A stretch of 64,000 bases of DNA. Origin: Halorarius halobius. Its GTDB lineage: Archaea; Halobacteriota; Halobacteria; Halobacteriales; Haloarculaceae. The DNA lies in assembly GCF_024298865.1 (NCBI RefSeq), contig NZ_CP101161.1:3493227-3557226 (forward strand), written 5' to 3'. The translations under genes were made by a program, and so were the position numbers. This document shows positions 45,743 through 53,958 of this stretch, one piece after another. The first letter of the stretch is position 1. Each line of letters opens with the position of its first letter. The notes under the pieces are model-generated. The model was not told where the DNA came from, did not search any database, and saw only the letters and a program-made list of their open reading frames with translations.

Positions 45743-45987
45743 TGGATGAGGTTGTAGACATCGTCTGGCGACTACTTGCAGGAGCATTCGTCCTCGTGAT
45801 TGTCGCGATATTTTTGGCCACAGTCGCGAACACCGGACTTGCCCCTGAGCCGGGAGACCCCTTCTTCCCGGCTTGGCTGGACGTGACTCGATACGGGTGG
45901 CAGGCACTCATCTGGATAATTCCGGGAATCGGAGCAACCGGCTTTCTGGTCATTAAGCTTGTTGAGGGGGGAAGTGGATTCTCATAA
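45739..45987 (+). CDS. Small two-helix membrane protein B
   Basis: This 82-residue protein has two hydrophobic segments (about 8-29 and 53-74) with an intervening loop rich in Pro (EPGDPFFPAW). Two consecutive ATG codons occur at its start. It is translationally coupled to small membrane protein A and probably forms a complex with it. Function unknown. Confidence 0.65.
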   Translation: MMDEVVDIVWRLLAGAFVLVIVAIFLATVANTGLAPEPGDPFFPAWLDVTRYGWQALIWIIPGIGATGFLVIKLVEGGSGFS

Positions 45988-46256
45988 ACCAGTCTGACGA
46001 TGCTCCTAGGGGTGCTTGCGAGAGTTCTTTCGCATGGTTCGGAGGAATGCTGCCTGAGAAATTATACCTTAGATGGATACGGTATCTCTCCGGACTGCGA
46101 CGGCGGTGTTCGAATTCGTGGAGTACGAAATCGGGGGCGACAGCGGAGTCGCCTGAACAACAGCAGGTAGCAGCTTAGCTACCCAAAAACACCTCTTTGG
46201 GTTAGAAATCCCAAAACCCGCTTTGTATATATTTGGACTACCCCCTACCCAAACTC
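45988..46256. other. Intergenic region before serine recombinase
   Basis: These 269 bases hold no gene I can support. A 27-codon frame at 46073-46156 exists but has no fitting promoter. The 3' part contains nested inverted repeats (see the separate entry) and the recombinase promoter. Confidence 0.5.
46166..46253. repeat. Nested inverted repeats/operator-like boxes upstream of recombinase
   Basis: GGTAGC (46166-46171) pairs with GCTACC (46178-46183). ACCCAAA (46181-46187) pairs with TTTGGGT (46196-46202), and TTTGGG (46196-46201) also pairs with CCCAAA (46210-46215). A further CCCAAA lies at 46248-46253, just before the ATG, beyond the TATA-like GTATATAT near 46225. Alternating copies on both strands around the promoter suggest autoregulation or a recombinase-binding site. 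Confidence 0.6.
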
Positions 46257-47042
46257 ATGGGAAATACAGCCGTTTACGCTCGTGTCTCGACTGACCGGCA
46301 GTCGCACGAGCGTCAAATTCAGGAGTGCCTCGAATTCATCGAGAACGATGCAGAGCGAGAATCGGCCGAGGTGTTCGCAGACATTGAGTCGGGAGCACAG
46401 CCTCGGCGCGATGGAGTCGACCAGCTCGTTCGCGGCATCGAAGACGGGGAAATCACGAAGGTCGTCACATGGGAATTCTCGCGTATCGCCCGCGACCTCA
46501 CGTTCGGTATCGAGTTCATCGACCTCTGCATTGAGAATAGCGTCGAGATTGTCACTGTCAACGATATCTTCCCTCACATCCACGGCGATGGGGACGTGAT
46601 GGACGAGATGATTGGGAAGTTCGTCGCGTGGATGATGGATTTCAATCGCCAGATGACTATCGAGCGTGTCCGCTCTGGGGTTCGAAAAGCTATCAACGAA
46701 GGCAAGTGGGTAGGACGGCCGCCCTATGGATTCGAGACCGATGCTGACGGGTATCTCGTCATCAAGATGGACGAGTACCTCAAGATGCAGATGGCAGTCG
46801 AAGAAGTTCTACTGAACCCCGACCAGTCTGTCAACAGTATCGCTCGGGCATGTGGTGTCCCCCAGTCCAGCCTCGACCGTATTTACAAGGACGAGCAACG
46901 ACGGAAGATGTACCTCTATGGTGATGCTACCGATGAACGTCTTGCTACTGCAGTTGGCGAAGGGCCTTCCCGGGAGAGCGAATTGAGCAATCTCGAAGCG
47001 CGGCTCACGGAACTTGAATCCAAGGTGACTGCTGAGAAGTAG
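46257..47042 (+). CDS. Serine recombinase (resolvase/invertase family)
   Basis: This 261-residue protein has the catalytic resolvase domain in the first 140 residues: AVYARVSTDRQS with nucleophile Ser11, then WEFSRIARDLTFGIEF and FNRQMTIERVRSGVRKA (linker helix E). A DNA-binding tail follows, with GRPPYGFETDADGYL and an HTH-like SVNSIARACGVPQSSLDRIY. It is a small-to-medium enzyme, not a large integrase. ATG 46257 sits about 26 nt after a TATA-like TATATATT; an in-frame TTG at 46233 is less likely. It could invert or excise local DNA or move the element. Confidence 0.9.
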   Translation: MGNTAVYARVSTDRQSHERQIQECLEFIENDAERESAEVFADIESGAQPRRDGVDQLVRGIEDGEITKVVTWEFSRIARDLTFGIEFIDLCIENSVEIVTVNDIFPHIHGDGDVMDEMIGKFVAWMMDFNRQMTIERVRSGVRKAINEGKWVGRPPYGFETDADGYLVIKMDEYLKMQMAVEEVLLNPDQSVNSIARACGVPQSSLDRIYKDEQRRKMYLYGDATDERLATAVGEGPSRESELSNLEARLTELESKVTAEK

Positions 47043-47159
47043 CTCGGACCTTGTTGTACAACTTGTTAGGTTACACGTGACTAATCACGGTCTCGTTCCA
47101 GAAACCCCGATTTTTAGAACACAGCCACCAACACAGTCAATCACTTAGCCATCTAACCT

Positions 47160-47414
47160 ATGAGTATGACTGCTCCCGACGAGATTGACATCGATACTAG
47201 CCAAATTGTAGAGCATCCGCCAGACACCGACATTGACCAATATGTTGAGGAGGCGAACTTTCGAATTGAGCGAATGCGGTCCGATGGAGTCTGGATATGT
47301 GCTTACACGAAGGACCCTGATGAGCCAGACCACCACTACGACCTATATGTAACGGAAGATGGGGGCATCCACATTACTCACCGTGAGGAAGACGTGGATA
47401 CAAAAACTGAATGA
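47160..47414 (+). CDS. Small acidic hypothetical protein
   Basis: This 84-residue protein has an acidic disordered N-terminus followed by short strands (NFRIERMRSDGVWICAYTK, HHYDLYVTEDGGIHITHRE). No motif is recognised. A possible TATA-like TTTTTAG near 47110 precedes it. ATG 47166 is an alternative start. Confidence 0.55.
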   Translation: MSMTAPDEIDIDTSQIVEHPPDTDIDQYVEEANFRIERMRSDGVWICAYTKDPDEPDHHYDLYVTEDGGIHITHREEDVDTKTE

Positions 47415-47429
47415 CGGGACCAGTTCTTC

Positions 47430-47927
47430 TCAAACCGATGATTCGGCCTCAGCACACTCACGCTCCTCATTGTAGTGCTGACTGAGTCTTTTTGCTTGCA
47501 CTCCACATGTCGGACAGGTACCGCTCAGCTTCTGTTGTAGCCGGGCCAAACCAGTCTCCAAGTCTCGTGCGCCCGCACCAAGGACATTTTCAGCCATGTA
47601 GACCGTCGTACCTTCGGTACTTTGTACATGTCCGGGGCCGGCGAACGTCGCGACAACGGTGTACGGGAGCCGCTTTGTGGAATTGTTACCAGTATCAATG
47701 GTGACGTGAGTCGCGGAGGACACATCGAGGTATTCTTCAAGAGAGTCGGCGTCTCCCGCGTGGACTGTAATCCAGAGCTTTGATACCTCAGACAGGGTTG
47801 GCAAGTGTGCAACGTGTATCTCTGCCACGTGTTCGAACTGGTCGTGGATGGTTTGTAACAGCGTCTCAAGCGGAATCCCACCAGTTTGGGAATCTTCCGC
47901 TATTTCCAATTCAGAATCTCTACTCAT
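47430..47927 (-). CDS. Small protein with C-terminal zinc-finger-like motif
   Basis: This 165-residue protein has an alpha/beta N-terminal region (about 18-110) and ends with CPTCGVQAKRLSQHYNEEREC, a Cys2-His-Cys zinc-binding pattern. No family is recognised; zinc-finger tails of this type occur on regulators and on partners of nucleases. It is convergent with the preceding small gene. Confidence 0.55.
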   Translation of the reverse strand: MSRDSELEIAEDSQTGGIPLETLLQTIHDQFEHVAEIHVAHLPTLSEVSKLWITVHAGDADSLEEYLDVSSATHVTIDTGNNSTKRLPYTVVATFAGPGHVQSTEGTTVYMAENVLGAGARDLETGLARLQQKLSGTCPTCGVQAKRLSQHYNEERECAEAESSV

Positions 47928-48248
47928 TGTTGTTTCACGCCCTTTTCAGGGCAGTCCTTGCCACGGAATCGAACCGTAGTGAACACCAGACAGGGAATTC
48001 ATATAATATAAGTTATGGTTGTTCACTTAATATACTTTCTCCCCGGAACTCGGCTACGTCTATCGGTTTGTAGTCTCACAATACAGTAGAAACCGTCGGA
48101 AATTTGGTTAAAATATCGTCTGAATTGTCCTCTTCAGGATAGGGAGGTACGTCTCCCTGTAGCCGACCTTCTATCCGAATGCTTCTTCTAAAACGATGCA
48201 AGGCGTCCATACCCGGAATTGAAACGCCATCCATCCTAAGAGAGTTAC
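47928..48248. other. AT-rich intergenic region
   Basis: These 321 bases carry no supported gene. A small hairpin, GCCCT-TTTC-AGGGC (47939-47952), sits just upstream of the minus-strand gene. The AT-rich segment around 48001-48035 (ATATAATATAAG, TTAATATAC) offers promoter elements in both directions and is the lowest-GC stretch noticed in the window. Confidence 0.5.
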
Positions 48249-48866
48249 ATGGTAGACGTTGAGTGGGGCGTGAAACGATTGGACCAAGTCTACCACTCCG
48301 AGGACCACCTCAAGATGGCACTAGCGGCCGAGCTCTCCCAGATGTATGGCGAGAAGCGGGTCCGATTGGAGTGGATGCCGAACTCTGGTATGAAGGTCGA
48401 TATCGGTGTCCGGCGAGAGGACGTGACAATCCCGATAGAGCTGAAGTACAAGACCGACAGCACTACCGTCGAAGACAACGCGTTCGACGAGACCTTCACG
48501 CTGAGCCGACAGGGTGCCCACGACCGAGCCCACTACCGTTTCTTCGAGGACGTTCGTCGAGTAGAAGAGATTGTCTCGGAACAAGGCCGCTACGGATACG
48601 TTGTCCTACTCACGAACGACTCGAACTACTGGACTGAACCACAGCAGAGCGCACTATACGACGAGTTCAGAATTCACGAGGGTGTAACTCGTGAAGGTGC
48701 CCTCAACTGGTCGGAAATCAAACCGTGGATGGTCAACGGCGGACACGAGGCCCCCCTTGAACTCGATGGAGAGTACCGCATGGAGTGGACTGATTTCGAC
48801 TATCGTGACGATATCAGTCTCTCGAAGAACAAGCGATTCCGTTATCTCGTCCTCCGGATAGACTGA
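48249..48866 (+). CDS. Stand-alone PD-(D/E)XK nuclease-like protein
   Basis: This 205-residue protein has a clear restriction-endonuclease core: an N-terminal helix HLKMALAAELSQMY, Asp51 in GMKVDIGVRRE, and Glu64-x-Lys66 in IPIELKYKT, i.e. D-x12-ExK. Later aromatic segments (HYRFFEDVRRVEEIV, YVVLLTNDSNYW) complete the fold. It may be a homing-, restriction- or repair-type endonuclease; no methyltransferase is adjacent, although the DUF1156 methylase lies 5 kb downstream. Confidence 0.75.
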   Translation: MVDVEWGVKRLDQVYHSEDHLKMALAAELSQMYGEKRVRLEWMPNSGMKVDIGVRREDVTIPIELKYKTDSTTVEDNAFDETFTLSRQGAHDRAHYRFFEDVRRVEEIVSEQGRYGYVVLLTNDSNYWTEPQQSALYDEFRIHEGVTREGALNWSEIKPWMVNGGHEAPLELDGEYRMEWTDFDYRDDISLSKNKRFRYLVLRID

Positions 48867-48989
48867 GAGTTGGTGAGAAGATTAAGTCCTGACTCCGGAA
48901 GCCGCTCGGTACAGTAGCAGCTTCTGCTGTGAGGAAGTCAAATCCGGGTCGAAGATACGCATAAAGTCGGAATCGCAGTCTCTGCTACC

Positions 48990-49073
48990 ATGGAAGCCCT
49001 CTGGAATGCCCATAGAGTGGCCCTTGGATACGACATCGAGCATACGTTGGACGAGAGTTCTGGGGGTGAGTAG
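48990..49073 (+). other. Short frame abutting the AbrB-like gene, possibly a gene remnant
   Basis: A 27-residue frame, MEALWNAHRVALGYDIEHTL plus a short polar tail, ends in TAG directly before the ATG at 49074. The same frame is open from 48933 without another start. It could be a leader peptide or the 3' remnant of a truncated gene. Support is only the exact abutment and amino-acid-like composition. Confidence 0.25.
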
Positions 49074-49568
49074 ATGGTTCAACTACACGAGGTGGGCGGG
49101 AACGCAAAGACATCGTACGGAGTTTACGTGAGCGAAGGCCTGATTGACCTCGCTGGCTGGGAGAACGGGGATTCACTCCGAATTACCGTAGTGGACCGAG
49201 ACCTCATTCTCGTCACCCGTGAAAGTATGCCTACTGAGCAATGGATTGAGCTCTACGATGCGGCCACCGCGGGTAGGCCGGTAAACGAACTGACGCCAGT
49301 TGAACTCGTGAGGCTGCTTGATGTAGGAGAGGGCGAAGATGGTCGCCGCCCATCGACTGTGTCCTCCTTAGCACCTCTCGGCGACTCTGGCCATCGAATT
49401 CTCCTGACGAATGCGGCGAAGCGACTTCAGTTACGTCCGGGGACCGGTATCCAACGCCGGGCGAACGATGGGGTCGTTGTGCTCATCCCAGCTCCAACGG
49501 CAACTGAGGAGGTTGAGGAACGAGCAAAAGACGTGCTTGACGCTCGCGGAGCACAGTTGTCTGGGTAG
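49074..49568 (+). CDS. AbrB-like hypothetical protein
   Basis: This 164-residue protein starts with a swapped-hairpin-like region (about 8-52; GNAKTSYGVYVSEGLIDLAGW, SLRITVVDRDLILVTRE) similar to SpoVT/AbrB domains, and repeats a similar beta pattern near the C-terminus (HRILLTNAAKRLQLRPGTGI, GVVVLIPAP). It could be a DNA-binding regulator. No operon partner follows: a long non-coding stretch comes next. Confidence 0.5.
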   Translation: MVQLHEVGGNAKTSYGVYVSEGLIDLAGWENGDSLRITVVDRDLILVTRESMPTEQWIELYDAATAGRPVNELTPVELVRLLDVGEGEDGRRPSTVSSLAPLGDSGHRILLTNAAKRLQLRPGTGIQRRANDGVVVLIPAPTATEEVEERAKDVLDARGAQLSG

Positions 49569-49681
49569 AGACGGGGGCTTTCGCTTCAACCGCGGTAGCT
49601 AAATACGGCTGAAACGTAGGTAAATGCACAGTAGAGACGCTGAAGCGGGGGCCGAGGCCCCTTCAGCAGCGGTGGACTGCC

Positions 49682-49703
49682 GACCTACCAGTGTTGGCAG
49701 GTC
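49682..49703. repeat. Hairpin with GTGT loop (member 1 of an inverted pair)
   Basis: GACCTACCA (49682-49690) pairs with TGGCAGGTC (49695-49703) with one mismatch, leaving loop GTGT. The unit is almost exactly the reverse complement of the hairpin at 49880-49897. Confidence 0.6.
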
Positions 49704-49879
49704 CGATTTGCGGGAATTTGGTAGCAACCCGCCGGTTCAGCCCCTCCAACCAAGAAAGAAAGTCAAGACCTAGCTGAACTCTCTCTGTACTTCCCTATTA
49801 GACTACCTCGGTTAGTGACCGGTCTACTACCTACAGGGGGTCCCCCGGGGGTCCCACTGTCGGTTGTACCGAATACGGG

Positions 49880-49897
49880 CCTACCAACACTGGTAGG
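49880..49897. repeat. Hairpin with ACAC loop (member 2 of an inverted pair)
   Basis: CCTACCA (49880-49886) pairs perfectly with TGGTAGG (49891-49897) around loop ACAC. The loop is complementary to the GTGT loop of the hairpin at 49682-49703, and the two units differ by one base when one is reverse-complemented. Confidence 0.6.
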
Positions 49898-50020
49898 TTG
49901 TATTACTGCCATGTTCCGCTGGCCTACCGTGACCGTTCACCCATATGTGAACCGTCTGACTCTCACTCAACACAGACGTAACTACTTACTTACCCCCCTG
50001 CCTCGTTGACAGTATCATCA

Positions 50021-53000
50021 ATGGCTCCACAAATTCCCACGCTCTTTGAGTCGTGCACTCCACACGACGACGTGCTGTCGGGAACTCTCTCCGAAAATGA
50101 GTTCGCCGCGAAGCTCTCCGACGTGGTGTTCCGGCCGGAGGAGTCCCCCGACATCTACGCCGACCCGGACACCTTCTTCTCCAAGACGTACGCGACGGAC
50201 GGACTGCAAGACCTCCTCACGCTCCTCGCCAAGCGCTACGCTGGGAAGGAGATGGGAGAGTTTAGCGGTACGGATGGACTGCTGTCCCTCGACACTGTGT
50301 TCGGAGGGGGGAAGACCCACTCGCAGATAGCTGCCTACCACTTCTCGCAAAATCCCGATGCTATCGAGGATTTAGACAAGTACATTGTCGACGAGGAGGC
50401 ACGCGCCGAGTTCGAGAGCATCAACGACGACCTCTCTGTTCGAACAGCGGTTTTCGAGGGAGGGTACGTCAGCGCGACCAACGCCAAGTGCAACAAGGAC
50501 GATGAGAACGCTCCGAACACGCAGACGATGTGGGGCGAACTCGCGTATCAGCTCGCTGGCGCGGACGGCTACGCGAAGTTTAGCGAGTACGATGACGACC
50601 GCGTCGCACCGGGGGAGTCGGACATCACCGAACTCTTCGACACACTCGACGACCCGGGGCTGGTCCTCATCGACGAGGTCGCCCAATACTTCGAGCAGGC
50701 TGCCGCAGTCGGTGTCGAAGACTCGACGCTAGCCGACCAGACCAACTCGTTCCTCTGGTCGCTCATGCGCGCGAGTCAGAACACCGACGCGGTCACGGTC
50801 ATCCTTTCAGTATCTGCTACTGCGTTCGAGGACCGCGCGAAAGAGGTGCAGGACCTCATCAACGACCTCGACGACATCTCTGAGCGGACGGAGCACTCCG
50901 TTACACCAACGGAGGATGACGAGGTTGCGGCAGTCCTCCGTCACCGTCTCTTCGAGTCTGTGGATGAAGATGCTGCTGCCAGAGCGGCGGAAGGTTACCA
51001 AAACTACTACCGTTCTATAGAAGAGGAACTACCTGACAGGGTCACGAAAGCAGAATTCCGCGAACAGCTCGAACAAGCCTATCCTTTCCACCCAACACTC
51101 ATTGACCTTCTTGGAAAGGAAATTGACACTCTACCGAGTTTCCAACGCACGCGCGGTGCGCTCAAACTCGTCTCACGTGCCGTCTATCGAATATGGAGTG
51201 TGGAAGATTCGAGCGAGTATCGTCACTACGTCCGCCCCTTCGATATGCATCCTTCGGACGACCACGTTTGGTCGACGCTCCTCGACCTCTTCGAGCATAT
51301 CGAGCAAGACCTCCGGACGGCCTCGAAGTCGGATATCTACACCAACGACGGGAAAGCCGCGTGTCAGTACGAAGACGACAAGTGGACTCCGATGGGTCAC
51401 CCGCCGATTGCGACTCATCTCGGCACGAGCATCCTCTGGAAGAGCATTGTCTCCGGAGGGAACCGTGGCCGTGGTGTAACTCGGCGGAAGCTCTGGGAAA
51501 TGATTCTGGAGCCGGGCGTGGAACTCGACCACTACCGTGATGCTCTGAAGAATCTGAATGAGACGGGGTCGAATCCGGACACGGAGGCATTCTTCCTCTA
51601 CGAGACGGAGAACGGACTTCTCCGGTTCAAGGGCGAAGCCAAGATTTCAAGACTTATCAATAATGAGGCACAGCAAATCGAAGACGGAGTCGCTCGTAAC
51701 CGACTTGAGCGAACCGTGAAAGGTGCAACCGGTGGGGGTGTGTTCGAGACGATTAGTGACCCACGAGCCCCTTACGAGGTACCGGATAGCTATGATATTG
51801 TCCGACTCTGCGTGATGGGTTTCGATGCAGTGACTGTCACCAGCGACCTTGACGAGCCTCCCGAGCTACTCCAGACGTTGGCGAACAAGACGGGGAATTC
51901 ACCGGGGTCAGAAAAGAAGCGGGTCTATCGAAATAATGTCGTTTTCCTTGTCGCTGGTGCTCAAGAAACAGAGAGCGCACTTGACCACGCACGTCGTGTG
52001 AAAGCGATGGAGCGTATCCTGAATGGAGACGCTTGGGAGTCGGAGCTCAGTCCATCTAAGCGCTCGGAGCTTGACGACCAACTCACACAAGAATCCTCGC
52101 TATTGGGGGAATCTGTGCGAAATGCGTACCGCCACTTGTACTTCCCCGATTCTAACGGATTGTCCAACATCACAATCGACTCAGTCAAGGATAACTCGGA
52201 CCTCCACGATATTGTCTTCGAGAACCTCGAAAGCCTCGATAAGCTCATCACACAGGACGAGGGCGCGCTCGGGACGACGTGGTTCCGGAACCGTATCTGG
52301 CAGTCGGAGCCGGACTCGATGACGACGCTGGATATCCGTAAGCTCGTCGCGAAACGAACGGACATCCGCATCCTCCTTGACCCGAGACCGCTTCGAGCCA
52401 CCATCCGGGCCGTCACGACCAGCGACATGTCGACGTACGTGTTCTGGGACGACACGGCCGGCGAGGGCTATTGCTCGGAAGGGATGACCGTAAACACCGC
52501 GAAAGGTGAGAAAACGCTCTCCGAGGCCGAGCAGATGTCGACGGAACTCCCGATGTCGAGTGTCCTGATTAGCGACGACCACCACGTCTTCGGGGACGGG
52601 GAGAAACTGCTCGCCGAGCACGACCTCGACTTCCCCGAGGAAACCGAGGAAGAAGGCGAAGACGAAGGCGGCTCGGAAGGAGGCAGTAGTGGTGGTGCTG
52701 GTGGCACCGTTGGAGGAACTGGCGGTGGGACTGGTGGTGGAATCAGTCCGCCGCAGCGTTCCGAGCTGTCGTTCAACGTCAGCACGGACTCACCGAGTGC
52801 CATCAAGGGCGCATTCTCGGACGTGAACAGCGCTATCGACCGGAAGAAGATGCGGCTACGGGACAACTACGACGTGTCCAGCGGCGACATCGTCGTCGAG
52901 GTCGACGAAATCGAAATCGAGCTGGAGGGTGACCAAGTCTGGGAGCGAGCGTGGTTCATCTCGAACAAGCTCAAAGATTTAGATACCATCGGGGAAGCAA

Positions 53001-53326
53001 CCTCCATCGTGTTCGAATACGTCGCACAAGGAGCCGACACCTCTGCCAGCGTCTTCGAGGCTGGCTTCGAGGGGTCCGCGGCCGAGTTCGCCGACCACTT
53101 CGGGACGAACCACATCCCAGAGAGCTTCATCAGCGCAGGCGGGGACTCGGAAGGAGAGGCGGTTCTGACTATCGACACGGACTCGATAGAGGACCGCTCA
53201 CGTGAAGCAACGCTCGACGTGCTACAGGAGGCACTCGAAAGTCTCGGTGGGATTAACAACGTCGAACTGGTCGTCTCAGGAGTGGTGAAGGAAGCGTCGG
53301 AGCAGAGTGAAGAGGTGAGCGCATGA
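50021..53326 (+). CDS. DUF499 P-loop ATPase of a defence operon
   Basis: This 1101-residue protein has a compact Walker A, FGGGKTH (Lys98, Thr99), and Walker B LVLIDEVAQYF, as in DUF499 ATPases. The N-terminus (TPHDDVLSGTLSENEFAAKL) and the FHPTLIDLL segment are also typical. A Gly/Ser-rich linker (about 880-905) separates the ATPase part from a C-terminal beta domain (about 910-1100). DUF499 proteins occur with DUF1156 methylases in predicted anti-phage loci. ATG 50021 is preferred over an in-frame TTG five codons upstream. It overlaps the next gene by 4 nt. Confidence 0.85.
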   Translation: MAPQIPTLFESCTPHDDVLSGTLSENEFAAKLSDVVFRPEESPDIYADPDTFFSKTYATDGLQDLLTLLAKRYAGKEMGEFSGTDGLLSLDTVFGGGKTHSQIAAYHFSQNPDAIEDLDKYIVDEEARAEFESINDDLSVRTAVFEGGYVSATNAKCNKDDENAPNTQTMWGELAYQLAGADGYAKFSEYDDDRVAPGESDITELFDTLDDPGLVLIDEVAQYFEQAAAVGVEDSTLADQTNSFLWSLMRASQNTDAVTVILSVSATAFEDRAKEVQDLINDLDDISERTEHSVTPTEDDEVAAVLRHRLFESVDEDAAARAAEGYQNYYRSIEEELPDRVTKAEFREQLEQAYPFHPTLIDLLGKEIDTLPSFQRTRGALKLVSRAVYRIWSVEDSSEYRHYVRPFDMHPSDDHVWSTLLDLFEHIEQDLRTASKSDIYTNDGKAACQYEDDKWTPMGHPPIATHLGTSILWKSIVSGGNRGRGVTRRKLWEMILEPGVELDHYRDALKNLNETGSNPDTEAFFLYETENGLLRFKGEAKISRLINNEAQQIEDGVARNRLERTVKGATGGGVFETISDPRAPYEVPDSYDIVRLCVMGFDAVTVTSDLDEPPELLQTLANKTGNSPGSEKKRVYRNNVVFLVAGAQETESALDHARRVKAMERILNGDAWESELSPSKRSELDDQLTQESSLLGESVRNAYRHLYFPDSNGLSNITIDSVKDNSDLHDIVFENLESLDKLITQDEGALGTTWFRNRIWQSEPDSMTTLDIRKLVAKRTDIRILLDPRPLRATIRAVTTSDMSTYVFWDDTAGEGYCSEGMTVNTAKGEKTLSEAEQMSTELPMSSVLISDDHHVFGDGEKLLAEHDLDFPEETEEEGEDEGGSEGGSSGGAGGTVGGTGGGTGGGISPPQRSELSFNVSTDSPSAIKGAFSDVNSAIDRKKMRLRDNYDVSSGDIVVEVDEIEIELEGDQVWERAWFISNKLKDLDTIGEATSIVFEYVAQGADTSASVFEAGFEGSAAEFADHFGTNHIPESFISAGGDSEGEAVLTIDTDSIEDRSREATLDVLQEALESLGGINNVELVVSGVVKEASEQSEEVSA

Positions 53327-53958
53327 GCATCGAGGCGGAGTCGTTCGCCTACGGCAGCAGCATGTACGGCGGGCGACCGACCTTCGCGCTGACACGCCGG
53401 CTGGGCGACGACGCTGGCCTCACGCTGTACGAGCTAATCCCGGAAGACCTTGCAGACGGACGCCAGAAGCGATTCCGAAAAGCGAACAGCAATCGTAGGC
53501 TTTCGCGGGTGGCCGTCACGGATGCTGTCCCAGACGTGCGGGAAGACTCAAATGGAGTGTTCGACTTTTCAGATGTCGGAGCCCCGTCTGCTCGCGCTCC
53601 AAACGATTGGCAGTGGAACGATTGGTGTGCGCTGAAAATCGCGACCCTCTCAAACAGCCGTCAGCAAGCCGTTCATCGGCTAGTTCGAGATGTCTTAGAT
53701 GATAGCGGGATTGATGTCGACTTCGTGACTCGGGGGGAAGGTTCCGTCGTGCTCTCAGAAGGTGCTGGGATTCGATTGACTATCGCATTCCTAGCGATGA
53801 AACGGCTTCAGAAGTACGAGAAGCTGGCTACTGTGGCGGATAGCATCGCTCGAATGAGCCTTGAAGAGTGTTACTATTGGCACGCTAAGTGCCGCTCTCC
53901 GTCGAATCCAAACGGTGTAAAGGCATTGCGAGTGCTGCTTAGCTCACATATAGAATAA
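53323..53958 (+). CDS. Unassigned second gene of the DUF499-DUF1156 operon
   Basis: This 211-residue protein lies between the ATPase and methylase, overlapping both (4 nt and 1 nt), so it must be made with them. The N-terminus is beta-rich (SSMYGGRPTFALTRRLGDD, TLYELIPEDLADGRQKRF); the C-terminal half is helical (GIRLTIAFLAMKRLQKYEKL, SLEECYYWHAKC). Related bacterial loci carry a DUF3780 protein at this place, but I do not see that family's pattern here. It may be a specificity or adaptor subunit. Confidence 0.7.
   Translation: MSIEAESFAYGSSMYGGRPTFALTRRLGDDAGLTLYELIPEDLADGRQKRFRKANSNRRLSRVAVTDAVPDVREDSNGVFDFSDVGAPSARAPNDWQWNDWCALKIATLSNSRQQAVHRLVRDVLDDSGIDVDFVTRGEGSVVLSEGAGIRLTIAFLAMKRLQKYEKLATVADSIARMSLEECYYWHAKCRSPSNPNGVKALRVLLSSHIE

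Larger units (their letters stand above)
49569..50020. promoter_or_regulatory. Long structured intergenic region upstream of DUF499 operon
   Basis: These 452 bases contain no supported gene but many inverted repeats: a GC-rich stem-loop (49640-49666); two matching hairpins described separately; a doubled GGGGGTCCC (49836-49844 and 49847-49855); and a palindrome GTTCAC-CCATAT-GTGAAC (49935-49952). A TATA-like CTTACTTACC (49985-49994) lies about 27-30 nt before the ATG at 50021, so the palindrome is just upstream of the promoter and could be an operator. Confidence 0.55.

Noticed and set aside
46073..46156. A 27-codon frame before the serine recombinase
   Set aside because: The nearest TATA-like box is only about 8 nt upstream, too close for this start, and there is no homology clue.
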